Shown one piece after another: positions 8,313-16,570 of a DNA stretch of 16,960 nucleotides. Position 1 is the stretch's first letter, and every line of letters begins with the position of its first letter. Location: positions 1 through 16,960 of the forward strand of contig JACGYV010000029.1 in NCBI GenBank assembly GCA_014116815.1, written 5' to 3'. Below the pieces are notes generated by a model. That model searched no databases and had not been told where the DNA came from. It worked only from the letters and a program-made list of their open reading frames with translations. The stretch comes from Holosporaceae bacterium 'Namur'. Lineage in GTDB: Bacteria > Pseudomonadota > Alphaproteobacteria > Rickettsiales > Midichloriaceae. The translations under genes were made by a program, and so were the position numbers.

Positions 8313-9596
8313 CTAGCTGTTGTCAAACAATGATTGTTGTTGGTCTTCCTTGGAAGAGTTTTTGGTAATGCGGCTTTTGCCGGAAACGTTTAAAGCTAAA
8401 GCTTCTTGGGTGCCGTCATGCAGTTCTATTTTTATTACGCTATTCAGCTTAATTTGGGTAATGCTTTTTATTACTTTTCCTTTATTATCCCTAATAAGTG
8501 CAAAACCACGCTTTAAAACTTTCTGATAATGGAAACTGTCAAGCAGCATGCCGTAAATTTGCAATTTTGAATTAAGTCGTTGTAATAAATTAGTCATCAG
8601 ATTAGAGAGTTTAAACTCAATATTTTCTAATTTCCCTTCCAATGAGATTATTTTGGAAAGAAAAAAACCTAAGGCTGTTGAGAGGTTATTTAACTTAAGT
8701 TCATTGTGTTTAATTAAATTCGGCAGAGTTGAATCAAGTCTTCGTTTTAAAGTTTCTAAAGTATATTTCAAATCGGATAGTACCGGAACTGCAATTTCCG
8801 CTGCCGCAGTCGGGGTAGGGGCTCTTTTGTCGGAAGCAAAATCTATAAGTGTGGTATCCGTTTCATGGCCTACCGCTGAAATGATCGGAATTTTAGAATC
8901 AGCTGTTGCTCTGATTACTATTTCTTCATTGAAAGCCCATAAATCTTCAATTGAACCGCCTCCTCTTGCAACAATTAAAATATCAGGTTTAGGTATGGAA
9001 GACGGAAGGTTATTAAAGCCGGTTATAGCACCGGCAATCTGTTCGGCAGCCTCACTTCCCTGTACCAATACTCCCCAGAGTAGTATATGAACCGGAAAAC
9101 GTTCGGATATTCTATGTAAGATATCTCTGATTACCGCCCCGGTAGGTGAGGTAATAACCCCGATGGTTCTCGGCAGATAAGGAATCGATTTTTTTCGGCT
9201 CACCTCAAATAAGCCTTCAGCCTCCAGTTTTTGCTTTCTTTTTTCAAGCATGGCAAGTAATGCGCCAATTCCCGCTACTTCAACTTTTTCAACGATTAAC
9301 TGATAATAAGATCTCCCCGGAAAAGAGGAGATGGAACCGGTGCATATTACCTCAACTCCATCTTCAATTTGAAACGGAAGTTGATTCGCCGTATTTTTCC
9401 AACAAACTGCATTAAGTACGGCATTGTTATCTTTTAAACTAAAATATATATGACCAGATGAGGCAACTTTAAGTCCTGAGATTTCACCCCTAATTCTAAT
9501 GTAAGAAAAGGTTTCTTCCAGTGTAACCTTTATTGCATGAGCAACTTCCGAAACACTGTATTCGGGAAGATTAGAGTCAGACCCTTTCATCATCAT
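8313..9596 (-). CDS. xseA: Exodeoxyribonuclease VII large subunit XseA
   Basis: XseA is the catalytic subunit of exonuclease VII, which with XseB degrades single-stranded DNA from both ends during repair. The 427-residue protein has an N-terminal OB-fold (about 12-110: VSEVAHAIKVTLEE, IRGEISGLKVASSGHIYFSL). The catalytic domain follows with GVITSPTGAVIRD (146-158), ARGGGSIEDLWAFNEE (210-225) and SAVGHETDTTLIDFASDKRA (240-259). A coiled-coil-forming region follows at about 270-370, then a conserved tail KRGFALIRDNKGKVI. The start overlaps the valS stop by 20 bases within ATGATGATGAAAGGGTCTGA; three consecutive Mets leave the exact initiator open, with GGAG about 10 bases before the first. The small subunit xseB is not in this window. 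Confidence 0.96.
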   Translation of the reverse strand: MMMKGSDSNLPEYSVSEVAHAIKVTLEETFSYIRIRGEISGLKVASSGHIYFSLKDNNAVLNAVCWKNTANQLPFQIEDGVEVICTGSISSFPGRSYYQLIVEKVEVAGIGALLAMLEKRKQKLEAEGLFEVSRKKSIPYLPRTIGVITSPTGAVIRDILHRISERFPVHILLWGVLVQGSEAAEQIAGAITGFNNLPSSIPKPDILIVARGGGSIEDLWAFNEEIVIRATADSKIPIISAVGHETDTTLIDFASDKRAPTPTAAAEIAVPVLSDLKYTLETLKRRLDSTLPNLIKHNELKLNNLSTALGFFLSKIISLEGKLENIEFKLSNLMTNLLQRLNSKLQIYGMLLDSFHYQKVLKRGFALIRDNKGKVIKSITQIKLNSVIKIELHDGTQEALALNVSGKSRITKNSSKEDQQQSLFDNS

Positions 9597-12066
9597 GTTG
9601 TTCTATCTCCGCATAAATTGAATATTTACCGTCAAGTGAAGATAAGCTAAAATTATTTAAGGCACGGTTATATTTAAATTCAGAAGCATTGGCAGCCAAC
9701 CTTAAGTCATTTAATACAGAGCTATCCAAGTCTGCTCCACTCCACTCAACAAGTTTAAGCGGCACACGAAGCGATAAGTTTCGCTCGGATTTAAATTTTC
9801 TAACCAGCTCCAGCACTTGTAATGCAACAGCCCCCTGTGTGTATAATTCTTCTTTAAAATAATGGTTTTCAAGCTTCGGCCAACTACCGCGTTTATGTAG
9901 AGTTTCACCACCGAAAATATGATGATTAATTTCTTCGGTAATATGAGGTAAGAGCGGAGCAAACAATATCAGAATATGTTTTAAACAATGGTATATCGTA
10001 TGTACCGCGCTCATTTGACCTTTAGGGTTGAGCTTATTTTCATCATAAGCTCTGGCTTTAACCAATTCTAAGTAATTATCGCAAAAAGCATTCCAGAAGA
10101 AATCTTCTATTATCACTCGAGCATCCGAGTATTCAAACCTTTCAAATTCAGCGGTTGCGCCTTCAATTGTTTTATGAAGTTCGGATAATATCCATAAATC
10201 GAGGGATTCAAAAATTTTTCCATTCTTAATGTCTTCCTGAGGGGAAGTCGGCTGATTACCATCAAGTTTAGCAAAATGAAAACCGGCAAATTTAGAGGCA
10301 TTCCAAAGCTTATTTACTAATTTTCTGCCAATTTTAAACAGTTCTTCCGAGTAAGCGGTATCCACCCCGAGCTTGGAAGTAGATGCCCAATAACGCACCA
10401 CATCAGAGCCTTTTTCAATAATTAGTTCCTTAGGGGTAACTACGTTGCCTTTGGATTTACTCATCTTTGTTTTATCACTTGCTAAGCACCAACCGCTGAT
10501 CATTAAATTTTTCCATGGAATGGAGTCTTCATGGAATAGAGATTTCGCGATCGTATAAAACCCCCAGGTTCTGATGATTTCATGGGCTTGCGGTCTTAAA
10601 TCAAACGGATATAATTTTTGATGCCTATCATAATCGATAGCTAAGCTACGGGTTATTGCCGAGGTGTTAAGCTGCGGGCTGATTGAACTGGTTGCCCAAG
10701 TATCCATAACATCATAATCAGGCTCAACTTCTTCCCTTGTATACCCTTTTGGTAAATCGGTAAGCGGATCCACAGGCAGCTGCTCAATATCGGCAAGTAA
10801 TATTTTTCCTTCTTCTCCACGGCGTTTGGAATACCAAGCGGGGAACGGAACCCCGAAAAAACGTTGTCTTGAAATACACCAATCCTGATTTAAGCCGTTA
10901 ATCCAATTTTCAAGCCTTATTCTCATATAATCCGGATACCAATTACATGCCCTGCCTTTTTCAATTAAAGCATCTTTATGAGATAAAAGGGTAACATACC
11001 ATTGGTGGGTAGGAATAATTTCAAGCGGAGCACCTGATCTTTCCGCGCACTTAACAAATTGAGTTACCTCTTCCTGCTTTCTAAGTAGCCCGAGGGTCTT
11101 TAAATCTTCTATGATTTGCTTTTTAGTTTCTTCAACTTTTAATCCGTCATATTTGCCGGTATTAACCATTTTTCCGTCAAGGCTAATACACTCCTTGGTT
11201 GTAAGGTTATGTTTTTTCCACCATTCAATATCTTGAATATCCCCGAAAGTACAGCACATTACCAACCCGGTACCTTTCTCAGGATTTACACTTTCATCGG
11301 CAATTATAGAAACTTCATGATTAAATATAGGGGTAACGGCTTTCTTCCCTGCAAGGTGTGCATACCTTCCATCAAGGGGATTATAAAACACGGCGACACA
11401 AGCAGGAATAAGTTCGGGCCGGGTAGTCGCGATAACAATTTCCTCCCCGGTTGAGGTTGAAAAAGCTATATCATTCATATAACCTTTTCGCTCCTTGTCT
11501 TCGATTTCAGCTTGGGCAATAGCTGTTTTATCCACCGGATCCCAAAATGTAGGGGAAAATTTGCGGTAAGCTAAATCTTTATTAAACAGATCAATGAAAG
11601 ACATTTGGGAAATTTTGCGGGAATGCTTACTGATAGTTTGGTATTCCTGTGTCCAATCAACGCTTAAAGCTATTTCTTTAAATAGTGCTCTAAATTCCTG
11701 TTCGGATTCTTCGACTACTTCTTCACAAATTTTAATAAAGTCTGCACGAGGCATCTTTCCTGCCCGCACACCTTTAACTTTTTCCACCAACCTTTCAGTC
11801 GGCAGCCCGTTATCATCAAATCCCATCGGGTAGAATACGTTCATTCCCTTCATTCGTTGATAGCGAGCTATGAAATCAGTTTGAGTATAGCTAAATATAT
11901 GCCCCATATGTAACAAGCCGGAAACCGTAGGAGGAGGGGTATCTATTGAGAATGTGCTTTCTCTTCCTTCTTCACTGTTATAAGCATAAACTTGGGTTTT
12001 ATCCCAAGTTTCCCTCCATTTTTTTTCTACTTCCTGTGAATTATACTTTTCCGGTAATGAGGACAT
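9577..12066 (-). CDS. valS: Valyl-tRNA synthetase, archaeal-type
   Basis: ValRS charges tRNA-Val and hydrolyses mischarged Thr-tRNA. The 829-residue class I enzyme has PPPTVSGLLHMGH (HIGH at 53-56), the CP1 editing domain with TTRPE (214-218) and GTGLVMCCTFGD (265-276), LNQDWCISRQRFFGVPFPAW (392-411) and KMSKS (534-538), followed by an anticodon-binding domain. The diagnostic stretches GFDDNGLPTE (82-91) and CTFGD are those of archaeal ValRS; typical bacterial enzymes read GTDHAGIATQ and end in a long coiled-coil arm, which is missing here. This agrees with the recorded archaeal-type ValRS of Rickettsia. A good AAGGA Shine-Dalgarno precedes the ATG. It lies 18 bases after the prolyl isomerase gene and overlaps xseA, so the three are probably cotranscribed. 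Confidence 0.97.
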   Translation of the reverse strand: MSSLPEKYNSQEVEKKWRETWDKTQVYAYNSEEGRESTFSIDTPPPTVSGLLHMGHIFSYTQTDFIARYQRMKGMNVFYPMGFDDNGLPTERLVEKVKGVRAGKMPRADFIKICEEVVEESEQEFRALFKEIALSVDWTQEYQTISKHSRKISQMSFIDLFNKDLAYRKFSPTFWDPVDKTAIAQAEIEDKERKGYMNDIAFSTSTGEEIVIATTRPELIPACVAVFYNPLDGRYAHLAGKKAVTPIFNHEVSIIADESVNPEKGTGLVMCCTFGDIQDIEWWKKHNLTTKECISLDGKMVNTGKYDGLKVEETKKQIIEDLKTLGLLRKQEEVTQFVKCAERSGAPLEIIPTHQWYVTLLSHKDALIEKGRACNWYPDYMRIRLENWINGLNQDWCISRQRFFGVPFPAWYSKRRGEEGKILLADIEQLPVDPLTDLPKGYTREEVEPDYDVMDTWATSSISPQLNTSAITRSLAIDYDRHQKLYPFDLRPQAHEIIRTWGFYTIAKSLFHEDSIPWKNLMISGWCLASDKTKMSKSKGNVVTPKELIIEKGSDVVRYWASTSKLGVDTAYSEELFKIGRKLVNKLWNASKFAGFHFAKLDGNQPTSPQEDIKNGKIFESLDLWILSELHKTIEGATAEFERFEYSDARVIIEDFFWNAFCDNYLELVKARAYDENKLNPKGQMSAVHTIYHCLKHILILFAPLLPHITEEINHHIFGGETLHKRGSWPKLENHYFKEELYTQGAVALQVLELVRKFKSERNLSLRVPLKLVEWSGADLDSSVLNDLRLAANASEFKYNRALNNFSLSSLDGKYSIYAEIEQHDDERV

Positions 12067-12084
12067 TTACTTTCCTTCGGTTAT

Positions 12085-12654
12085 TTATTTTTTCTTTTCG
12101 ATATCTGCTAATATTTTCATGCTAATAATTTTATCAGGGTTGGTGACTTGCCCGTTATCATCTTCGCTGCCTTTTTTAATTTTATCAACAAACTCCATGC
12201 CGCTTATCACTTTGCCGAAGGCGGTATATTGTTTATCCAGGTGGGAAGCGGTTGCAAGCACGATAAAAAACTGGCTGTTTGCAGAATTAGGGTTCATGCT
12301 TCTTGCCATAGAAACTATGCCTCTTTCATGGTGAATATCGTTAAATTCCGCTTTTAAATCAGGTTTCGGGCTTCCTCCCATCCCGGTGCCGGTCGGGTCT
12401 CCGGTTTGTGCCATAAAATTTTTAATTACTCTGTGAAAAACCACGCCGTTGTAAAACCCTTCTCTGGTCAGTTCCTTAATCCTTTTTACGTGCCCGGGAG
12501 CTTTATTCGGAAACAGCTCGATTTCTACCGTGCCGTCTTTTAATTCCATAACTATAATATTTTCAGGATCAAGTTTTCCTTCTGAAGTTGCTTCCGCTTG
12601 TATAGAGGAAAAAGTGAAGGCTATGCCGCAAAATGTTGAGATAAACTTTTTCAT
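12085..12654 (-). CDS. Peptidyl-prolyl cis-trans isomerase, cyclophilin type, exported
   Basis: The enzyme interconverts cis and trans prolyl bonds to help protein folding. The best start is the ATG at 12654, giving 189 residues with a clean signal peptide (MKKF, hydrophobic core ISTFCGIAFTFSS, cleavage after QAEA), so the protein is predicted periplasmic. An in-frame ATG at 12714 would add 20 residues in front of the signal and is less likely. The cyclophilin fold shows FYNGVVFHRVIKNFMAQTGD (catalytic Arg within FHRV), then GTGMGGSPKPDLKAEF, RGIVSMARSMNPNSANSQFF and LDKQYTAFGKVISGMEFVDK. The active-site Trp of human CypA is His here (SHLDKQY), as in many bacterial forms. The subfamily (PpiA or PpiB) cannot be fixed by eye, so no symbol is given. 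It leads the ppi-valS-xseA group. Confidence 0.93.
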   Translation of the reverse strand: MKKFISTFCGIAFTFSSIQAEATSEGKLDPENIIVMELKDGTVEIELFPNKAPGHVKRIKELTREGFYNGVVFHRVIKNFMAQTGDPTGTGMGGSPKPDLKAEFNDIHHERGIVSMARSMNPNSANSQFFIVLATASHLDKQYTAFGKVISGMEFVDKIKKGSEDDNGQVTNPDKIISMKILADIEKKK

Positions 12655-12742
12655 AAGGAACCTGAAATTATAGTTAATAATTTGCGATATTACTCTTCGA
12701 GCACAAAACTTCAACAGTTTTTACATGTAATTAGAAAATAAT

Positions 12743-12779
12743 AGGGTTATATATAATAATCTTATTACATATAAACCCT
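12743..12779 (-). terminator. Long AU-rich hairpin after the ispG operon
   Basis: On the minus strand the arms AGGGTTTATATGTAATAA and TTATTATATATAACCCT pair over about 17 bases with one bulge and one G-U pair, around a 2-base spacer that would open to a small loop. It is followed by ATTATTTTC. It lies 34 bases after the stop of the secreted unknown gene and about 90 bases before the prolyl isomerase ATG. It fits a terminator for ispG and its partner, though it is poor in GC apart from the closing CCC/GGG. Confidence 0.5.
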
Positions 12780-12812
12780 TAGTTTAAATAATCGACAATA
12801 TAACTTATTTTC

Positions 12813-13619
12813 CTAGTTAAGATATTGGTAAATATCCACATCTTCAGCTTTTAAAAAGCTATCGATTTTAACCATGCGTTTAGCTATCTTTTTATTCTTT
12901 ATATCGCCGAACCAAATCTTCCATTTCTGCTCACCTTTAGCTTGTTTATTAATTTGAGTAGAATGAAGGGAGAATGCTTTGATATTACCGCTGTTGTCTT
13001 TGATCAGATAAGTTGCACCGCTTAAGTCGGGGGTAAGGTGTTTGATCGGCTTATCAATCAGGTTAGTATAACTTTTAGTTAAGTTCAGGAAGTTGTTATA
13101 CCCTGGAATTTTAGAGGTAGAGATGTCTTTAGAATAGGCAGCTATTAAAGTGCCTTTTAATTTAAGCAATTTAAGTAAAATCATATGACGGTTACCGAGT
13201 GTTTTTATAACTTGTGAGTCACCTCGATTATGTGCGGGGATGAAGTCTTCTATACTTGATAAATCTTTTACTCTAAGCGGAGTAGGCGGGGTAGGAGTGT
13301 GTATTATTCCAACTACTGATAAAGCAGCTCCGTTTTCTAATGATTCAGCTATACTTGATTCCATAATTTCCTGGAAAGTAACAGCTAATTGACGTAGCTC
13401 GGAATCTTTACCCTCAATGGCCACATACCCGTTGTTGTGAAGCTTTTTCCAAAGTCTTTCCACTTTCTTTTTTTCTTTATTGCTTAAAAAAGAATAAGTC
13501 TCTATCGATTTACTTACTCTATTTTCAAGGCTAGTCATTTCAGCACTACATAAGCTTATTTGAAAGATTAAACTAAAAGATATTAAAACAGAGCATATAA
13601 TTTTACTTATTTTTTGCAT
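12813..13619 (-). CDS. Secreted protein of unknown function
   Basis: I do not recognise this 268-residue protein. It begins with a clear Sec signal peptide (MQKISKIIC, core [15 protein letters not shown], cleavage near SAE at about 25-27), so the mature form should be periplasmic or exported. The mature part is basic and partly helical ([19 protein letters not shown] at about 47-65). It has a proline-rich turn [10 protein letters not shown] at about 107-116 and a basic stretch [15 protein letters not shown] near the C-terminus. There are no transmembrane segments beyond the signal, no repeats and no catalytic motif I can name. Its ATG overlaps the 3' end of ispG by 17 bases, which implies cotranscription and possibly translational coupling; there is only a weak A-rich ribosome site. 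The overlap may reflect genome packing rather than shared function. Confidence 0.85.
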   Translation of the reverse strand: MQKISKIICSVLISFSLIFQISLCSAEMTSLENRVSKSIETYSFLSNKEKKKVERLWKKLHNNGYVAIEGKDSELRQLAVTFQEIMESSIAESLENGAALSVVGIIHTPTPPTPLRVKDLSSIEDFIPAHNRGDSQVIKTLGNRHMILLKLLKLKGTLIAAYSKDISTSKIPGYNNFLNLTKSYTNLIDKPIKHLTPDLSGATYLIKDNSGNIKAFSLHSTQINKQAKGEQKWKIWFGDIKNKKIAKRMVKIDSFLKAEDVDIYQYLN

Positions 13620-14835
13620 ATTTTTTTACCACATATTCAGTTAATATTGTTTGGAATTCTTCGGCAATTTTTGTTCCCCTTAAGGTATGGGCTTTCTGTC
13701 CGTCAATAAATACAGGAGCTATAGGTTCTTCGCCCGAGCCGGGAAGGCTTATACCGATATCGGCATGCTTACTTTCTCCGGGGCCGTTTACAATGCAGCC
13801 CATCACTGCGACGTTCATATTTTCTACACCGGGATAAACTTTCTTCCATTCTTTTATTTGATTACGAATAAAGTCCTGTATCTTACCGGCTAATTCCTGG
13901 AAAAACGTGCTGGTGGTTCTGCCGCAACCCGGGCAGGCGCTAACCATAGGTAAAAATGATCTAAGCCCCAGTGTCTGTAAAACCTCTTGGCATACTACCA
14001 CTTCCTGAGTTCGAGGCTCACCCACCCCCGGAGTTAAGGAGGCTCTGATTGTATCTCCGATACCTTGATAAAGCAATATTCCAAGAGCGCTTGCGGTAGC
14101 AACTATGCCTTTACTGCCCATACCTGCTTCGGTTAAGCCTAAATGTAAACAATAATTAGACCGCTTAGCTAGTTCTCCGTAAACCGCAATTAAGTCCCGG
14201 ATTCGACTGACCTTAGTTGAAATGATTATTTTATTAGCGGAAAGACCTAACTCTTCAGCACGAAGTGCACTTTTTAATGTGGAAACTACCAATGCCTCGC
14301 GCATTATTTCGTCTGCGGATTTTGGTGAATCGGAAGTAGCGTTCTCATTCATTAATTTTGTAGCTAAATCCTGATCTAAGCTTCCCCAGTTAACCCCTAT
14401 CCTAACCGGCTTATTATATTTTATAGCACATTCGACCATAACATCAAATTGCTTGTCGCGCTTTTCGCCGAACCCTACATTCCCCGGGTTAATCCTATAT
14501 TTATCAAGCGCAGCTGCGCATTCCGGTACATCAGTTAAAAGCTTATGGCCGTTATAATGGAAACAGCCGACCAAGGGTACATTATAGCCTTGCTTTACTA
14601 AATTATTTTTAATTTTCGGGACTGCTTTCGCTGCGGATTCATTATTGACCGTTATACGAACTATTTCCGAGCCTGCTTCAAATAGTTCAATAATTTGTTT
14701 AGTGGTGGATTCCGCATTGCTTGTATCGGTGTTGGTCATCGATTGCACGACTAGAGGGGCATTACCGCCTATTGCTACGCCTCCGACCATAACCCGGTGT
14801 GTTTTATGACGATTTATAGGAGATAAAGCAACCAT
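13603..14835 (-). CDS. ispG: 4-hydroxy-3-methylbut-2-en-1-yl diphosphate synthase IspG (GcpE)
   Basis: IspG converts 2-C-methyl-D-erythritol 2,4-cyclodiphosphate into HMBPP, the penultimate step of the MEP isoprenoid pathway, using a 4Fe-4S cluster. The 410-residue protein has the TIM-barrel part ([18 protein letters not shown] at 27-44, [13 protein letters not shown] at 115-127, [11 protein letters not shown] at 145-155). The C-terminal cluster domain supplies the three cysteine ligands C301 and C304 (SACPGCGRT) and C347 with E354 ([17 protein letters not shown]). Length is near that of the alphaproteobacterial form. The ATG at 14835 is supported by the conserved N-terminus, though no clear Shine-Dalgarno precedes it. 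It heads a two-gene transcript with the secreted unknown gene. Confidence 0.97.
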   Translation of the reverse strand: MVALSPINRHKTHRVMVGGVAIGGNAPLVVQSMTNTDTSNAESTTKQIIELFEAGSEIVRITVNNESAAKAVPKIKNNLVKQGYNVPLVGCFHYNGHKLLTDVPECAAALDKYRINPGNVGFGEKRDKQFDVMVECAIKYNKPVRIGVNWGSLDQDLATKLMNENATSDSPKSADEIMREALVVSTLKSALRAEELGLSANKIIISTKVSRIRDLIAVYGELAKRSNYCLHLGLTEAGMGSKGIVATASALGILLYQGIGDTIRASLTPGVGEPRTQEVVVCQEVLQTLGLRSFLPMVSACPGCGRTTSTFFQELAGKIQDFIRNQIKEWKKVYPGVENMNVAVMGCIVNGPGESKHADIGISLPGSGEEPIAPVFIDGQKAHTLRGTKIAEEFQTILTEYVVKKYAKNK

Positions 14836-15006
14836 AGCACAATTTATATATTTTACTCTGAACTATAGCTATATTTTTAACAAATATAAAGAGAAAAAGT
14901 GAATTATTTATATTTGGTATAAATAGTAAAATAGGCTGGTAGATTGGTTATAAAAATAAATTGTTTATTTAAAAAAGCAGAAAATATAATTTTTATATGA
15001 TATATT

Positions 15007-15024
15007 ATTTTATTGCAATAAAAT
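15007..15024. promoter_or_regulatory. 18-bp perfect palindrome in the divergent intergenic region
   Basis: The gap 14836-15057 between the divergent ispG and the plus-strand gene at 15058 is very AT-rich and must hold the promoters for both. I could not pick a convincing -35/-10 pair. It contains the perfect palindrome ATTTTATTGCAATAAAAT, centred about 42 bases before the ATG at 15058. It could be an operator, but chance is a real possibility at this base composition. Confidence 0.25.
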
Positions 15025-15057
15025 GATCCTTAATCTAATAATTTTATTATTAATGGT

Positions 15058-15384
15058 ATGATGAGAATTAATATGCAGAGCTTATTTGCTTTAAATGAAG
15101 ATATAATAAGTAAAATCCGAGATTTATTTTCATCAAATACAATTATATCGGACAAAATTTTAAATTTGTTTTCATTGAGTGAAATTACGCCGGATAAAAT
15201 GGTTCAAGATATGATAGCTTTATTAGTTGAGTCGGGAGTTGAATTACAACTTGTCTCAAACTTTAAAGATGCATATACGCGATGTCCTGCAAATAAGTTT
15301 AGTAAGCCGATTACTGCCCTTTTATCTCAAACCCAGTCTGATGTTTTACGGATATACAGGTTTATGACCATCTTTTTGAATTAA
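15058..15384 (+). CDS. Small repeat-containing ORF, probable N-terminal fragment of a broken gene
   Basis: The 108-residue ORF is not a family I recognise. Residues 9-50 are three tandem 14-residue units (LFALNEDIISKIRD, LFSSNTIISDKILN, LFSLSEITPDKMVQ), with a 42-bp period. The final residues (RIYRFMTIFLN) look unlike the rest. From about 15342 the +2 frame reads instead TDIQVYDHLFELSRDDTLYS until 15413, and that continues well into the downstream ORF. This suggests that the ORF ends early by frameshift and is the front of a 439-residue gene ending at 16381. No Shine-Dalgarno is visible before the tandem ATGATG; Met6 (15073) is an alternative start. Confidence 0.5.
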   Translation: MMRINMQSLFALNEDIISKIRDLFSSNTIISDKILNLFSLSEITPDKMVQDMIALLVESGVELQLVSNFKDAYTRCPANKFSKPITALLSQTQSDVLRIYRFMTIFLN

Positions 15385-15407
15385 GCCGGGACGACACTTT
15401 ATATAGT

Positions 15408-15417
15408 ATAATATAAT
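15408..15417 (+). repeat. 5-bp tandem duplication (ataat x2) at a probable frameshift
   Basis: ataat occurs twice in direct succession at 15408-15412 and 15413-15417. Removing one copy joins the two reading frames into TLYSIIYTTALDKNF without a stop codon, so the duplication is a likely cause of gene breakage. Confidence 0.55.
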
Positions 15418-15430
15418 ATATACTACTGCT

Positions 15431-16381
15431 TTGGATAAAAATTTTCATATAAAAATTATTAAAAATTCTTCTTTAGATGAGGGGCTTTATAGTCCTGTAA
15501 CGAAGGAATTAATTGTAGCGGATAATTACGGATCTTTTTCGAAAAAAAATCTTATGCATGAGCTTTCACATAAACTTATGCATCAAATATTCAGTTATGC
15601 TCAAAATCCTTTTACTTCACATCCCTATGATAATGAAAAAGACAAAGCTGGTTATGAAGACGCTGTAGGAAAAATGCTGGATAATATCCTTTTAAATTAT
15701 TATAAAATTGATAACCTTCAAAGTATCCTTGAACTTAAAGAAGATTATTATTCATCTTCAAATTACGAACGTGGCTTCTTCATTGCTAAGCTATATCTGC
15801 CTTTAGTTGTAAAGGAAGGAAATGATGAATTTTTGCAATTTATCGTCAAGCATTTTAAAAATATTGAGTGGGATCTGATAGATGATTGGTTTGATTATAA
15901 AGAAACTGCGGAACCCTTACTTTTTAAATTATATAATATTGTGACGGAACAGGATACTGATTTACTTGAATTTATTGCATTACATTTAAAAGATATAAAC
16001 TTAGATGAAATTGAAGGTTTTGTTGAGAGGCCGAATATTACCCAAGCTCTTCTTAAGGGGCGAGATATAGATCAGGATTCTTTAATGGAATCATGGAAGT
16101 GTAGTCAAGTTATCGGTAACTTAATCGGGATCTTTAGTCCGTATACCCTGGAAGGGAATGAACATTATACCCTAGATGAAATGGATGATGAAATTATAGT
16201 ACGTTATCCGGAAGCCATTGCGGAAAATTGCTATAAAAATAATTCGGTAATACAAAGTATATTTGATCCGATTAAAGTATACTGGGAAAATGTCATTGAG
16301 ATTAGAATGAATGAATATAATCTACGGCATGATAAGAGTGAATATTGTGCAGCTAATGATAATATTTGGGATTTTATATAA
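15431..16381 (+). CDS. HExxH metallopeptidase-like protein with C-terminal repeats, probably 5'-truncated by frameshift
   Basis: The ORF has no ATG at its front. TTG at 15431 gives 316 residues; the first in-frame ATG (15554) falls immediately before the key motif, and a TAG lies at 15404. Residues 40-51 contain HELSH (H43, E44, H47), an HExxH zinc site in a helix; E76 in GYEDAVGKML is a possible third ligand, as in gluzincins. Residues about 131-174 and 175-215 are two related 44-residue units (DEFLQFIVKHFKNIEWDLID versus TDLLEFIALHLKDINLDEIE), helical in look. There is no signal peptide or membrane segment. The lack of a proper start and Shine-Dalgarno, and the frame logic upstream, indicate that it is the rear of a gene starting at 15058. 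Peptidase activity is inferred from the motif only. Confidence 0.6.
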   Translation: MDKNFHIKIIKNSSLDEGLYSPVTKELIVADNYGSFSKKNLMHELSHKLMHQIFSYAQNPFTSHPYDNEKDKAGYEDAVGKMLDNILLNYYKIDNLQSILELKEDYYSSSNYERGFFIAKLYLPLVVKEGNDEFLQFIVKHFKNIEWDLIDDWFDYKETAEPLLFKLYNIVTEQDTDLLEFIALHLKDINLDEIEGFVERPNITQALLKGRDIDQDSLMESWKCSQVIGNLIGIFSPYTLEGNEHYTLDEMDDEIIVRYPEAIAENCYKNNSVIQSIFDPIKVYWENVIEIRMNEYNLRHDKSEYCAANDNIWDFI

Positions 16382-16384
16382 AAT

Positions 16385-16415
16385 TTTTGATAATTAAAAT
16401 ACATAATAATCAAAA
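16385..16415 (+). terminator. Weak AU-rich hairpin after the HExxH gene
   Basis: Arms at 16385-16396 and 16404-16415 pair over 12 positions with one mismatch around a 7-base loop, just past the stop at 16381. A modest T-rich stretch (ttatatgtttt) follows. The remainder of the gap to 16570 is AT-rich with no gene that I can see. Confidence 0.3.
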
Positions 16416-16570
16416 TTATATGTTTTGGTTGAAGCAAAAAGTGAGCTTAGCTTTTTACTTAGTGATATAACAGGTAAATTTTTAAAGTAAGTTTGGAAGT
16501 AGAGAGCTGATGGAATTAATTTTAGACTTTGCCTTAGTAAAAAACATTATTTAAAAATATTGCTGACTTC

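Noticed and set aside
8653..9090. Plus-strand open frame (145 codons) opposite xseA
   Set aside because: It is antisense to the conserved catalytic region of xseA, and its residues mirror the codon pattern of that gene.
12655..12714. Upstream ATG extending the prolyl isomerase by 20 residues
   Set aside because: The extension places basic and polar residues before a complete signal peptide that starts at the ATG at 12654, so the shorter form is better.
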